DNA from: Ostrinia nubilalis
Taxonomy: Eukaryota > Arthropoda > Insecta > Lepidoptera > Crambidae
Length of the DNA stretch: 64,000 nt
Direction of reading: 5' to 3'
Assembly (NCBI RefSeq): GCF_963855985.1
Contig: NC_087099.1
Coordinates: 4,370,001-4,434,000 of the forward strand
The position numbers were made by a program, and so were the translations under genes. Shown piece by piece: positions 50,244 through 62,770 of this stretch. The notes under the pieces were generated by a model, which made no database searches, was not told the origin of the DNA, and was given only the letters and a program-made list of their open reading frames with translations. The number at the start of each line of letters is the position of its first letter. Position 1 is the first letter of the stretch.

Positions 50244-51703
50244 TTGTTTATCTTCTATTCAAATCACTTAACGAACGACGATTGGTGACTACAATTGCTC
50301 TGATTAACGATTAAGCCATCTGAAATGTATTTTTATCGTGAGTAACGACGACAGCATATCAAGCTGTATCACTGTGCGCTACTAAAGTGAATAAAATGAT
50401 GTGCTGTCGACTGCTGAATAAAGTAAGAAGTTATTGAAAGAAAATTTCACGAAAAACAAGCGAAAAGAAAACAGAAATATAGCGATATTTCAATCACGGA
50501 AGTTGAAATACAAATGTTAATTGAAAGTAGACTTTCACAGTGATTGATTTATGTATTTGTTGAGATGTAAACATTTATTCGATTATATTGTTAACAATTC
50601 GTGAAAAAAATTGGTTAATAGTGTCAGTAATAAAAATAAAAATACTAAACTATTTAGGCTGTCCATAAGTCCATTTTAGAATATTTGCTTTGGATGATTA
50701 ATATTAATTGAAGCAGGTAAAAAATGAGAGATTACTTTGATTGAAAGAATAGAAAATAAGCTAGCAAAGTATGTAAAGTACTATACGTAAATTATGAAAC
50801 CGAATACTATACAAAATAATTTTTCTCTATCTATAGATAAGTAGTAGAGTCTAGAAAGTTATGTTTACAACTTTAAGTTACAGTTAAGTTTTGGTGCCCT
50901 TATTATAACTTAAACACTTCTAAAGAAAAATAATATCAAATGTGAGAGTCTGTTTACATATTGAAAATGCTTTAATGTATTATTGTGGATCACATACCTA
51001 CTTATGAACGGAATTTGATAGACAATAAAGAATGCTCTATTAAAAGTAGTAAATACGCGTGGATATGGTATAAAATAAAACTAACAAAAAGTACTGCTAT
51101 TTTTATGTCTTAAGAATCAAGGATTCATAAAAGATCGATACAGCACTTAAACACTTAAAAACTTTTTGAGGCTTTCAAAGTTAACATGTAAGTGCTTAGA
51201 TCAAACATAGAGTAGGGAATCCAAAAAGAAAAAGTAGATAAATAGTTTAGCACCGGTCCAAGATCCATGGCGACCATAATTCACAACACAAAAAACAAAA
51301 CAACAGCGATCCACCTTAATCGAAACGTCATTCGGTATTCGATATGTGCTTGTCAAAGTTTTCGAGTGTCATTGACCCCTTGGACTCAGCCGGCGAGCTC
51401 GGGACGCGCGGCAAGACTGGCGGCGCGTGCGCACCGACGCAGTTCGTGCATCAACTTCATTAATACACATCGGTGGTGCTTTCCTGTATGGTAGGGCTGC
51501 CTCGTAATAGTCACTTGAATCATTATATCTATAAAGATGGTGCAACGATGTTTCTGTGGTGAAACTGGAAGACGTGGCATTCTGACAATGTAGAGCTCAG
51601 TCAAAAAATTACAGTTTGCTACAAACAAACTATTGATGATTTTGGAGTACGGGAAACATCCTGTAGAGACTGTTAACGAAGACATTGCAACGATGTTTCT
51701 GCA
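50244..51703. promoter_or_regulatory. Upstream region of Kal1, with a GC-rich patch
   Basis: The sequence is AT-rich except about 51375-51480 (GGCGAGCTCGGGACGCGCGG and TGGCGGCGCGTGCGCACCGA). A CpG-rich island 1.1 kb upstream of the start codon is a reasonable place for the promoter or a 5' UTR exon, but no core motif is decisive. Confidence 0.3.
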
Positions 51704-52216
51704 ATGAAGATTAGGGAATGCAGAATCGGTTCTGGTTTGAGGAACCGGGTTTTTCGGGTCTGGTGATCATAAGAACCGGGAGCACCGGTTTTTTCGGTTC
51801 TTTCGGTTCCAAAAAAACAACATTTTGATTATGTTTTTTTTTATTGAAATAACACTTCTTTGAATAGACTAGGAATAATCAACAAACATGATTTACAATA
51901 TTTTTCTATTTTTACTAAATTCTACTCCCAAAATTATAATAAAAGTAAAATAATTAGTTTTCAATTGAGGTACAGACGACGGCACGTCAAGGTAACCACT
52001 GTGGGTTCCTGTGTAGTTGTAATAGGGGCGAGTTTGCAACAAAAATGGGTAGCCTGATGTGCTGTCGTGTGTAGGTACCACAATCAGTCTTTTTCATCCA
52101 ACTTATCGATATATTTGACTATTTATATATTGACTGTCAGATGCAAAGCAAATAAAGGAGAAGTAGTGTTGCCAACTCTCACACAAAAATATCATCATCA
52201 TCATCATCATTTAATT

Positions 52217-52462
52217 TTAAACCATAGGATAGGACGTCCACTGCTGAACATAAACCTCCTCCAATGCTTTCCATGTTGATCGATTGGTAGCGGCTTGCGT
52301 CCAGTGCTTCCCTGCTACCTTTATGATGTCGTCGGTCCACCTTGTGGGTGGACGTTCCACGCTGCGTTTTCCGGTACGCGGCCTCCATTCCAGGACCTTC
52401 CTGCCCCATCGGCCGTCAGTTCTACGTCCGGGTCGGGCTATGTCCGCTGAATCCGCTGACAT
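52217..52462 (-). pseudogene. RTE reverse-transcriptase C-terminal fragment inside hAT-like copy 1
   Basis: The minus-strand ORF ends RWGRKVLEWRPRTGKR, then PPTRWTDDIIKVAGKHW and YVQQWTSYPMV, the typical end of lepidopteran RTE endonuclease-reverse transcriptase proteins. An ATC microsatellite follows at 52190-52210. The N-terminal and catalytic parts are absent here. Confidence 0.75.
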
Positions 52463-52530
52463 AGAAATGAGGAGATCCGTAAATGAACTAAAGTCGCTAC
52501 TTTAGTTCATTTACGGATCTCCTCATTTCT
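52463..52530. repeat. Perfect 32-bp-arm hairpin
   Basis: The arms 52463-52494 and 52499-52530 are perfectly complementary with a 4-nt loop CGCT (AGAAATGAGGAGATCCG is the outer part). The same hairpin is at 56956-57023. Confidence 0.92.
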
Positions 52531-53340
52531 GATTCGATCTCATAAAGAAACACCGAGCATAGCCCTCTCCATAGCACGCTGTGCAACTTTGAGCTTCTGT
52601 ATAAGGCCTATAGTGAGAGGCCACGTTTCCGAGCCATAAGTCATCACTGGTAACACACATTGGTTGTAGACTTTCGTCCTCAGGCACAGGTATTTTGGAT
52701 GAAAAGATGTTGCGTAGTTTGCCGAACGCTGCCTAGCCGAGTTGGATTCGACGATTGACTCCCTTTTCGAAATTGGACCTACCTAGCTGGATCGTCAACA
52801 ATCTCGAGGATTGAGCTCCCAACCGAAACTGGGTAGGGCGCAACATGGACATTGGACATAAGCTTTGTTTTGTCCATATTCATCCTCAGGCCTACCTGTT
52901 AGGAAACTCGATTAAGGTCTTTGAGCATTGTGCCAAGATCTTACAACGATTCTGCCATGACCACAATCAGTATCGTGGGCAAACCGAAGGTGAGTGATGT
53001 ACCCGCCATTAATGTTTATGCCGAATCCTTTCCATTCAAGGAGTTTGAAAGCGTCTTCCAATGCAGTGGTGAACAGTTTAGGAGATATAACATCTCCCTG
53101 CCTAACGCCTCACTGCAGAGGAATCGTCCTCGTGCTCTGCTCCTGACTCGGACCGACATGGTGGCGTTTTTGTACAAGCACTTCAGCACCTCGATATACC
53201 GATAGTCAATACGGCACCGCTGAAGAGACTGTAAGCACTGCCCAAGACCCGAACGAATCGAAGACCTTCTCATAGTCTACGAACGCCAAGCATAGTGGCA
53301 AGTTATACTCGTCAATCTTCTGTATAACCTGTCGCAGCGA
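52531..53340 (-). pseudogene. RTE reverse-transcriptase inner fragment in hAT-like copy 1
   Basis: The minus strand has many lesions but reads RTE-like segments: the end of RT and the following QCVLPVMTYGSETW-like region (about 52640-52690). The equivalent in copy 2 is 57024-57833. Confidence 0.6.
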
Positions 53341-53769
53341 AAGCGCAAACAAAAATATGCCAGTGATTTAAAAAAATTGTAAGAAAAATGCTTAAAATAT
53401 TTACATATCTCATTAAAAAAAAAAAAAACCAATAAGTAGGTAATCTTTATTAGTAGCTAATCTGATATCTTTAGGTTCTCTATACGTTCGCAATGTTCTT
53501 GTTACGACTCATGCCTAATACCTATAACAGATTTTTAGATAAATATGCAAAACCCGAAAGTACCGAAAGAACCGGGTTTTGAATTTTTAAAACCCGGTTC
53601 TTAAGCTGTCGAAAAAACCCGGGTTTTCCCGGTTCTTTCGGTTCCGGGATTACCCGGGTACAAACCCTAATGAAGATGGAAGATTATGGTCTGCTGATAA
53701 AATGTAGAGCTCTGAAAAAAATTGATAGCTTGGTGCAGCCAAGCTGTTCCTTGGCCGTGTGGTGACGGC

Positions 53770-54005
53770 AGAGTAGAATACATTTGTCACCAACCCCTAC
53801 TCTTCCCGCGGGTGTCGTAAGAGGCGACTTAGGGACTACACATGAAACAGAGAACGGGCAGCAGCGCTCTCTGACAAACATAAATCTTTTAAACTGCGAT
53901 CTCCAACCCGCCTGCCAAGCGTGGGGATTATGGCAAAACCCTCTACTATAGTGGAGGAGGCTCATAGTCCAGCAGTGGACTGTAAAGGGCTGTTGATGAT
54001 AGCCT
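53770..54005 (+). mobile_element. Dispersed LINE-type 3' end
   Basis: CGGGTGTCGTAAGAGGCGAC, CGATCTCCAACCCGCCTGCC and CCAGCAGTGGACTG then TTGATGATGAT are typical of a common moth non-LTR element 3' end. Only the tail is present. Confidence 0.6.
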
Positions 54006-54539
54006 GCTAATCAGCTAATTGATGACTTAACTAAATTGTAGTACGAGGTATGGGTAGACTGGATGCAGACTGAGGAGTGAGGGCTCGGGACTAACACCAA
54101 CTCACAGTCAGGATATTTGCTTTTTAAGACTGTTTAAGAACCAATGTATCCGAAACCACTAAGTATCTTCACGACCTTGATTATCAACTCAGGGTTGTTA
54201 ACTTCTGCATAATTTCAAGCTTGTACCCTTTTGGAATCAACTGGCGTTAATTCTCCTTGTGCCAGCCCTGCTGTCAATGCGCCCAATGACGGAAGGCCAC
54301 TTTTACCAGCCGGTTTCCTAATTAAAAAATGTAATGGCGTCTTCCTGAGTAGCGAACATCGATGTATCGATTGTCATTCGCGATTGTTTTGTTTTTTTCT
54401 GAAAACTTAATTTGTAACCTTTCTTATGACATAACTTTACATTAGTTTAGGGTTTAACGAACCTTCTTTCTTTGAATTTTCTTATTATATCAAGGGACAA
54501 TAACTGCATTACAATTACTAATGTTTATTTTGCTTATCG

Positions 54540-54645
54540 TCCCTTATACTTCAACACCGCGATACTGCATTTTCGGAAACATTAGTTTTTCTTCTTTTCT
54601 GTAAAGTTACGAAAATGCAGTTTCGCGGTTTTGAAGTGTAAGGGA
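54540..54645. mobile_element. Small palindromic MITE
   Basis: CCCTTATACTTCAACACCGC is mirrored by GCGGTTTTGAAGTGTAAGGG, and ACTGCATTTTCG by CGAAAATGCAGT. Confidence 0.72.
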
Positions 54646-55007
54646 CGTTATCTGATTACCTGTTATTTGATTCAATAATTATAATACATAGCTGACTAAA
54701 GGTTTATAACTTGTTTTATGATAGTAAAATGACTTTCCATGATTCCCATTAGTAAATATATGTACGAGTATTTATATAGATCACTTAAATCACGAGACTC
54801 AAACTGGAATTTTAATAGAGATGGACAGCGAGTGATTATAGACAGTTATGTAACTGTGTTTACAAGTCTATATGTGGGCCTACGAGGTCTCGTTGCGATT
54901 TATCGGCTGCCTACTACGGTGTGAGGCCTTAGCCTGCATACAAAGGAATAGTGGTTAGTGGCCAATAAACTATTACAATGCTCTTGGATTAGGTAACAAC
55001 TCTAATT

Positions 55008-55262
55008 GTCGGCCGTTTGGTGTAGTGGTTCGAAACGGACTACTATTCCGGAGGTTTCGGGTTCGATTCCCGCACAGTACAAACATTTGTGTACATGAAC
55101 ATATTTGTTTGTATTGGACTGGGTGTTTTCTATGTATAATATGTATGTATTGACAAAAAAAAGTATTTAAGTGTGTTTATATCCGTTGTCTAATACCCAT
55201 AGTACAAGCTTTGCTTAGTTTGGGACTAGAAGCGTAGTGTAAAATGTCCAAGGATATTTATT
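55008..55262 (+). mobile_element. tRNA-derived SINE
   Basis: GGCCGTTTGGTGTAGTGGTT head, GGGTTCGATTCCC box B, and a body with GACTGGGTGTTTTCTATGTA ending in TTTATTTAT. It is an intact relative of the split copy at 4737-5690. Confidence 0.78.
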
Positions 55263-55267
55263 TATAG

Positions 55268-55345
55268 TAGGTTCGTTCGTTCTTTTCAGCCGAATGACGT
55301 CCACTGCTGAATAAAGGCCTCCCCATGGATTTCCACAACGAAATC
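55268..55345 (-). mobile_element. RTE 3' end fragment
   Basis: GTTCGTTCGTTCTTTTCAGC then GACGTCCACTGCTGAATAAA and GGATTTCCACAACG. Confidence 0.6.
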
Positions 55346-56709
55346 TCTCTATTCCACAAGGACCAACTCTAGTAGGGCCTACTATAATTAGATAATGCAT
55401 CAAAAATGTCATTTACATATCCGTTTGTCTCTGAAATGCAAACGGGTTGACATCATTAAGCATTTTACAGGGGAAATATGCTTAATTTCAGCCCTGAAAA
55501 CTCGATTACTTTAGATTTAACTGTAATTGTAAAAGAAATTGCTCTGGAAGTCTAGAGTCAGTCAATTGAGTTGGTAATATACTCACTGCTGTAAAAAAAT
55601 ATGGGGGAATCTCGTTTTGACAGCTCATAAAATGTAAATTAATTGATGGTGTCACCTACCCATCTGAGAGACCAATTAACTCTTTTATACCATATTTCAT
55701 CTCAATAAAGTTCAAAATATAGTGGTCATCACTAGCTAAAGGGTTAAAATAATATATGGGATGGGATGCGAGCTATTGACAACATTTACCACCGCAAAAT
55801 AAAATAGTGGTGTACTACATTATATCATTTTTTTCAACTAACATCGATAACTTTCTCCACAAATCATAATAAATGACCGCTTGACTGTACAATACAATAA
55901 TTTACATAGGGAAGTGATATTAATTTCTAGGATTTATACTATTGTTAACCATGCAATGGCACGCCAACTTGCATGCATAGCATAACATAACGAAGCTCAA
56001 TCAAATCTCAGAAATATAATAACTGCACTATTTTGGTCGATGATACCATACTGTATCAATTAGTATAACGACCAAAACTAAAATCATTCAAAAGTGCACT
56101 TAATAGGACGTTTATGAGACAACAAGCTTAATCGAAGTGCATTATGCGAGCGGTTAGCTATTAAAACTTCATGCTTCTTCAGTACCAGTGGCGGGTATAC
56201 TCGGTAGGGAATGCAGAATCGGTTCTGGTTTGAGGAACCGGGTTTTTCGGGTCTGGTGATCATAAGAACCGGGAGCACCGGTTTTTTCGGTTCTTTCGGT
56301 TCCAAAAAAACAACATTTTGATTATGTTTTTTTTTATTGAAATAACACTTCTTTGAATAGACTAGGAATAATCAACAAACATGATTTACAATATTTTTCT
56401 ATTTTTACTAAATTCTACTCCCAAAATTATAATAAAAGTAAAATAATTAGTTTTCAATTGAGGTACAGACGACGGCACGTCAAGGTAACCACTGTGGGTT
56501 CCTGTGTAGTTGTAATAGGGGCGAGTTTGCAACAAAAATGGGTAGCCTGATGTGCTGTCGTGTGTAGGTACCACAATCAGTCTTTTTCATCCAACTTATC
56601 GATATATTTGACTATTTATATATTGACTGTCAGATGCAAAGCAAATAAAGGAGAAGTAGTGTTGCCAACTCTCACACAAAAATATCATCATCATCATCAT
56701 CATTTAATT

Positions 56710-56955
56710 TTAAACCATAGGATAGGACGTCCACTGCTGAACATAAACCTCCTCCAATGCTTTCCATGTTGATCGATTGGTAGCGGCTTGCGTCCAGTGC
56801 TTCCCTGCTACCTTTATGATGTCGTCGGTCCACCTTGTGGGTGGACGTTCCACGCTGCGTTTTCCGGTACGCGGCCTCCATTCCAGGACCTTCCTGCCCC
56901 ATCGGCCGTCAGTTCTACGTCCGGGTCGGGCTATGTCCGCTGAATCCGCTGACAT
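56710..56955 (-). pseudogene. RTE reverse-transcriptase C-terminal fragment inside hAT-like copy 2
   Basis: Same fragment as at 52217-52462. Confidence 0.75.
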
Positions 56956-57023
56956 AGAAATGAGGAGATCCGTAAATGAACTAAAGTCGCTACTTTAGTT
57001 CATTTACGGATCTCCTCATTTCT

Positions 57024-57833
57024 GATTCGATCTCATAAAGAAACACCGAGCATAGCCCTCTCCATAGCACGCTGTGCAACTTTGAGCTTCTGTATAAGGC
57101 CTATAGTGAGAGGCCACGTTTCCGAGCCATAAGTCATCACTGGTAACACACATTGGTTGTAGACTTTCGTCCTCAGGCACAGGTATTTTGGATGAAAAGA
57201 TGTTGCGTAGTTTGCCGAACGCTGCCTAGCCGAGTTGGATTCGACGATTGACTCCCTTTTCGAAATTGGACCTACCTAGCTGGATCGTCAACAATCTCGA
57301 GGATTGAGCTCCCAACCGAAACTGGGTAGGGCGCAACATGGACATTGGACATAAGCTTTGTTTTGTCCATATTCATCCTCAGGCCTACCTGTTAGGAAAC
57401 TCGATTAAGGTCTTTGAGCATTGTGCCAAGATCTTACAACGATTCTGCCATGACCACAATCAGTATCGTGGGCAAACCGAAGGTGAGTGATGTACCCGCC
57501 ATTAATGTTTATGCCGAATCCTTTCCATTCAAGGAGTTTGAAAGCGTCTTCCAATGCAGTGGTGAACAGTTTAGGAGATATAACATCTCCCTGCCTAACG
57601 CCTCACTGCAGAGGAATCGTCCTCGTGCTCTGCTCCTGACTCGGACCGACATGGTGGCGTTTTTGTACAAGCACTTCAGCACCTCGATATACCGATAGTC
57701 AATACGGCACCGCTGAAGAGACTGTAAGCACTGCCCAAGACCCGAACGAATCGAAGACCTTCTCATAGTCTACGAACGCCAAGCATAGTGGCAAGTTATA
57801 CTCGTCAATCTTCTGTATAACCTGTCGCAGCGA
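57024..57833 (-). pseudogene. RTE reverse-transcriptase inner fragment in hAT-like copy 2
   Basis: Same decayed RTE segment as in copy 1. Confidence 0.6.
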
Positions 57834-58170
57834 AAGCGCAAACAAAAATATGCCAGTGATTTAAAAAAATTGTAAGAAAAATGCTTAAAATATTTACATA
57901 TCTCATTAAAAAAAAAAAAAACCAATAAGTAGGTAATCTTTATTAGTAGCTAATCTGATATCTTTAGGTTCTCTATACGTTCGCAATGTTCTTGTTACGA
58001 CTCATGCCTAATACCTATAACAGATTTTTAGATAAATATGCAAAACCCGAAAGTACCGAAAGAACCGGGTTTTGAATTTTTAAAACCCGGTTCTTAAGCT
58101 GTCGAAAAAACCCGGGTTTTCCCGGTTCTTTCGGTTCCGGGATTACCCGGGTACAAACCCTAATACTCGG

Positions 58171-59480
58171 GTTTTTGAAGAAGGCTAATTCAATTCAAAT
58201 TCAAACTATTAGTATGTAGACCATTTAATAGTTTGTCCTACCACCACTTCGGAACAACATATCGGCTGGTGCTGACAAGAAGTGGCGGAAGAAACTCTGT
58301 CACCTTGTCAGTAGGTTTAAACTCCTGATTTTAGCCGTATGCCTGGTAGTTTAACTGTTAACTACGTAGCATTTCACACCCCTAATATTAAGAAGTGATC
58401 TTTCAATAAAGAAAAGTCCAGTAAACCATAATTATGAAGACTGAATTTGATGATGCTTTATTATCCAACTAGCTTTCCGCCCGCGGCTTCGCCCGCGTCG
58501 AATTTTGTCTGTCACAGAAAAGCTTTATCGCGCGCGTCCCTGTTTCTCGGGATAAAAACTATCCTATGTCCTTTCCCGGGACTCAAGCTATCTCTATGCC
58601 AAATTTCATCAAAATCGGTTCTGTGGTTTAGGCGTAAAAGAGAGACAGACAGACAGAGTTACTTTCGCATTTATAATATTAGTATCTATAGATGTTAACT
58701 GTACTAGCTAATGTAGAGCTTAGATTAATCTATTATTTAAGTATTATTTAAGTAACTAATATACCTACTTATTTTTAAGTCTTTGTACTAAACACTTTGA
58801 ATGCCTAAGCAGTAACTGATTCCTGGATAAGAACTGGTTCTAAACTGATCAGTTTCCTCGAAATTATGTCTTATGGCTTTCCAAAAAAAGACGAACGCTA
58901 AGATAAATCTCACAGGATTCAACGACCGCGCGACTACGCCGCGTATGCGCACGCAGTGCCCTTTGCTAGTGATGGGACACAACTTATCAATAGAATAGCA
59001 CCGATATCGAAAACATCAAGTTACTTGATCATTCATTGTATTTCAATAATGATTATACTTTATCTGTGTTAAAAAAGTTAAGTATTAATTTTTGTTCGAT
59101 TCATATTTTATAATTAATATGAAATAACTTTATAATGTTAAATTCCGAATAATTTTTAAGTAACGTATTGTCAATTAAACTTATAGTCAGCATGAAATGA
59201 TTTTATTCTTTGCAATTTATCTTTGTCAAATCTGTGTTGATAACGTGGACAAGTTTTTAAAGTTGAACGAATCCATATTTACCCAATGCAACGGGGTAAA
59301 ACAACTTAACGAAGTTGTTTTACTATTTTAAAGATTTATCGATAAATAATATTATTGGTTGTAGCAAAACTTCCAAGGATCCAAGAGATTGAAACTGGTG
59401 TATGGAGATAATTCTAGCTTCACATAATTTACGAGCGCGTTAAAACGGTAATAAAACCCTTTCGGCAAATAGAACGCGTG
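58171..59480. other. Repeat-rich intergenic sequence
   Basis: It contains a dispersed repeat with GGTGCTGACAAGAAGTGGCG near 58268 and the Helitron-like copy below. Nothing else is recognised. Confidence 0.55.
58468..58685 (-). mobile_element. Helitron-like element (Lep1 type)
   Basis: Minus strand: start TACTAATATTATAAATGCG, then ACCGATTTTGATGAAATTTG, end CGGGCGAAGCCGCGGGCGG and AAAGCTAGT. It is the best-preserved Helitron-like copy in the window. Confidence 0.75.
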
Positions 59481-59942
59481 AAGGGCATTTCTACTGTACG
59501 GTGTATTTTTTCTCAATTCGGTGCTAAAATTTATATTTAGTTTTTTAAGTAGTTTCAATACAAAAAAATAAATGTTACTCCATTCTGAATGTAAAAATAG
59601 CATTGTCACTAAATATTGTGAAGTGGTTTATGAGAAATGTTAAGCATCGAATTGAGAGAGCACCGAATTGAGAAAATGAATCACGGAATTGAGAACTGAA
59701 TCTCCAAATATAAAAATCGCTCCGCAAACTTAGAATTGATGACATTATGAAGAAATACCTAATGTATTTCAATAATTAATATAATAAATACTTAAAACGT
59801 TTTGATATCTGATTGCTGGTCTATTGGTTAGATGGTTCATTTTAGGTTTATGTGTCTGAAATACCAATGGAATAAAACAAAAATCCTAATCAATATGTTT
59901 AATTTTTTAATAAGGAACTATAATAAATTCTTAATTTTTATA

Positions 59943-61678
59943 TATAAGGTGTTATTTTTTGTACTGATCATACTTTACCAACGCATCTAATAAAATCATA
60001 CAAATACAACCCAAGTGTTTTTAAAAAAAAATTCAGGCTAGTTTTCGAGTAAAACGACAAAGAATGTTTCGAAAAAAATAAAAAATAAATCATCCTTTGA
60101 GCGCGGTGAGTATTCGTTTGTACGCACTATCGTAGTAGCCGGCCGAGGGCAACGACCACTGCCACGTGCCGCGCCGCGTGAGTCGGCCATATTGATATCG
60201 CTCGCTGCCAGTCGCTCCGCGCCCACAGCCCGCGCCGAGCCGCCGATCGGCATGCGGGAGCGCAACAACATAAATAATCGTCCCAGTCCGTCCAATGCGC
60301 CCAAACGTATTGCAGTGTATGTGTGATTTATTACAATGCCGCGCTTGATCAATAACAAAACGCAGGTGAAATTATGTTTCGGGCACACTAACTGGCCGAC
60401 GAGAAACATTGACGAGTCGAAAACCTTCATACCTTGCTTGTTTGGAGCCGCGCAGCGCTTCAGGGAGCGCAGCCGTATCCTGACTTGACGAGATTCCGTG
60501 CGCTTCGAGGACGAAGTTCTGGATTTCAATTTCAATCACCGGCACAGTGCTGGCGGTACCCAGATGCGAGCGCCGCAGACGGCGGCTTTTGCGTAAAAAT
60601 ACGGAATGCCTTATCAAGGAGTTGTTGCCAGAGGGCCACGACCGCGACCTAGTTCTATCGATGGTTATTGCGGAAGTCTACCTAGGTACATACCTACAGT
60701 GTGATTTGGACAGATGAGTGCTTGTTTACGCGAAAGGGACTTTTTCCGTAAAAAAGTTAGTGCGCGAATTGTGAATACAACATCCGACGTGGTGTCTAGT
60801 GAACAGCAAGCAAGTGTGCAGCCCGAAAGCATTACCTCAATTCGATCGTGGCTAGATTAGACAGTGCAAGACAGTGTTTACGTGAACATTCAACAAAGGC
60901 TTGACGTTCAAAATGTATTGTGATTAGTGTAATAATAACCTAGGAACTTTAAATAACAACATTCAAAATAGGTAAATGTGTGAATAAGTAAAATCAATGA
61001 ATCTAAAGTGTGATGGCAAATCATAATTTAGGAATTAAAACCAGGAAAATTGATCAGTGAGTTTTATTTACAACACCTATTCATATTCAATATTAGGGTG
61101 CATTTCCACTGAAGCGAAGCGAAGTAGTAATAGGTATGTACCTATCAATTTTTTATTACGTCTCTAAATAAATTGCGTAGGCATTACGAAACCGTAGATA
61201 TTGAATTCCAATTTCTATCCTTTTTTAAATTTCTAGTTTAACGCGGATGATTCGCCTCGGTTCGTTGGAAAAGTCCCCCGCTATTACACTAATGAAAATA
61301 CACTTATTTACCTACTTATGTAGCTAGATTTTGTTTCTCCCAGCGCGTAGTACCTATTAACATGACGTAACATCGTACATACTCACGAGTGATAATTTTT
61401 GGTAACGTAGGTTTAGTGTAATCTAACCTTTATGTGTGTGAACGTTGAATGAATGCGCGCGGCCATTGTTCGTACTCGTATGAATGAAATGAGTAAAGAA
61501 AGAGAGAGAGGCAGTGAGTGAAGACAGGATGGTTGTAAAAATAATATCTTTTTTTTGTTAGGAAAAGTAAAAACAAAAACTAGCCTGAATTTTTTTTTAA
61601 AAACACTTGGGTTGTATTTGTATGATTTTATTAGATGCGTTGGTAAAGTATGATCAGTACAAAAAATAACACCTTATA
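59943..61678. mobile_element. 1.7-kb TIR element (AAGGTGTTATTTTTTG ends)
   Basis: The inverted arms are about 105 bp, almost identical: TAAGGTGTTATTTTTTGTAC at the left and its inverse at the right, ending near AAAAACTAGCCTGAATT. The interior has a GC-rich zone (60100-60600) with short ORFs of unknown type. Flanking TAT(A) suggests an AT target. Confidence 0.78.
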
Positions 61679-61842
61679 TTATTTTAATTTTATTTAAATA
61701 AAACAAATAAATACATAACACAGGGTCTCTTTGTTTATTTATTCTTAACCTTAAACATAAAACAAATATTGCAAAACCCAAGAGCTAGATTGACCTGACA
61801 CTATACCGAACATATTATATCGGACGTCAGTTTGTACACGAT

Positions 61843-62770
61843 TAAAATGGCACTCAAATAGCTGAAATACAACAAGGCACCAGGTGTTACAGCATTATAG
61901 CTGAGCTTCGCCGGTACTAAAGGCTCTACAGAAGCAGTTCAATTCCGTCATTCTCGAAGAAAAACCGCCTCCGGCATGGCACAGAAGTGTGGTGTTAGCA
62001 TTATAGACTCATCTCACTTATGAGGCGTGTTTACAAGCTGTTTTCGAGAGTCCTTACGAATCATCTCACTCGCAGACTCGACGACTTCCAGTCTTCCGAA
62101 CAAGCTTGTTTCCGAAACGGCTTTAGTATTATGGTACACACACAGGTACGCTACGGCAGATTATACAGAAGACCAAGGAGTCGCGATATCGGGGATGATA
62201 TCGGAGTCATGGCCTCCGTAGAGCCTTTCAACAAGTGGGTCTCAAAATGAACATGGACAAGACAAAAATCATGTCAAACGTCCGTGTTGCACCCACTCCT
62301 CTAAAGGTTGGAGACTACACTCGAAGTTGTTGACAATTGTGTATACCTGGGACAAGAGTCCAGATAGTTAGGTCCATCTTTGAGAAAGAGGTCTATCACA
62401 GAATTCAACTCAGCTAAGCATCGATCGGGAAGCTTCGCTATTACGTCTGAAATACCGCAGCGTCTTAAGACAAAAGTCTTCTACCAGTGTGTGTTGCCAG
62501 TGATGGTGTATGGATGTGAAATTTGGTCGCTTACTATTAGCCTAATAAGAATCAGAAATGTGAATATCGGCAAGAGAACCAAAGTGACCGGCATAACCCG
62601 TAAAATTGCATAAATCAAGTAGCAGTGGGCGGGGCACTTAGCTCGTACAGATAATGTCTGTTGGGACTGAAAAGTTGTCGAGTGGAAACCACGGACCAGT
62701 GAGCAGGCCTCCACTAGGTAGACTGACGATCTGGTGAAGGTCGAGGGAAGAACCTGGAAGAATTATTTTA
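61843..62770 (+). pseudogene. RTE reverse-transcriptase pseudogene
   Basis: Broken segments read YNKAPGV, VYKLFSRVLTNHLTRRLDDF then a Q/PEQA-like motif, a VYLGQ-like piece and TKVFYQCVLPVMVYGCEIWS, the order seen in RTE elements. Several stops, frameshifts and an internal deletion remove the catalytic centre. Confidence 0.72.

Larger units (their letters stand above)
51712..53669. mobile_element. 1,958-bp hAT-like element, copy 1, 8-bp target duplication
   Basis: ATGAAGAT at 51704-51711 is repeated exactly at 53670-53677. The ends are TAGGGAATGCAGAATCGG and ...GTACAAACCCTA, with only the outer TAGGG bases inverted. Subterminal GGTTCTTTCGGTTCC repeats are on both sides. The interior carries RTE LINE pieces in the minus orientation. 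No hAT transposase is present. Confidence 0.85.
56205..58162. mobile_element. 1,958-bp hAT-like element, copy 2, 8-bp target duplication
   Basis: ATACTCGG at 56197-56204 is repeated at 58163-58170. The sequence is essentially identical in length and content to copy 1, which points to recent movement. Confidence 0.87.
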
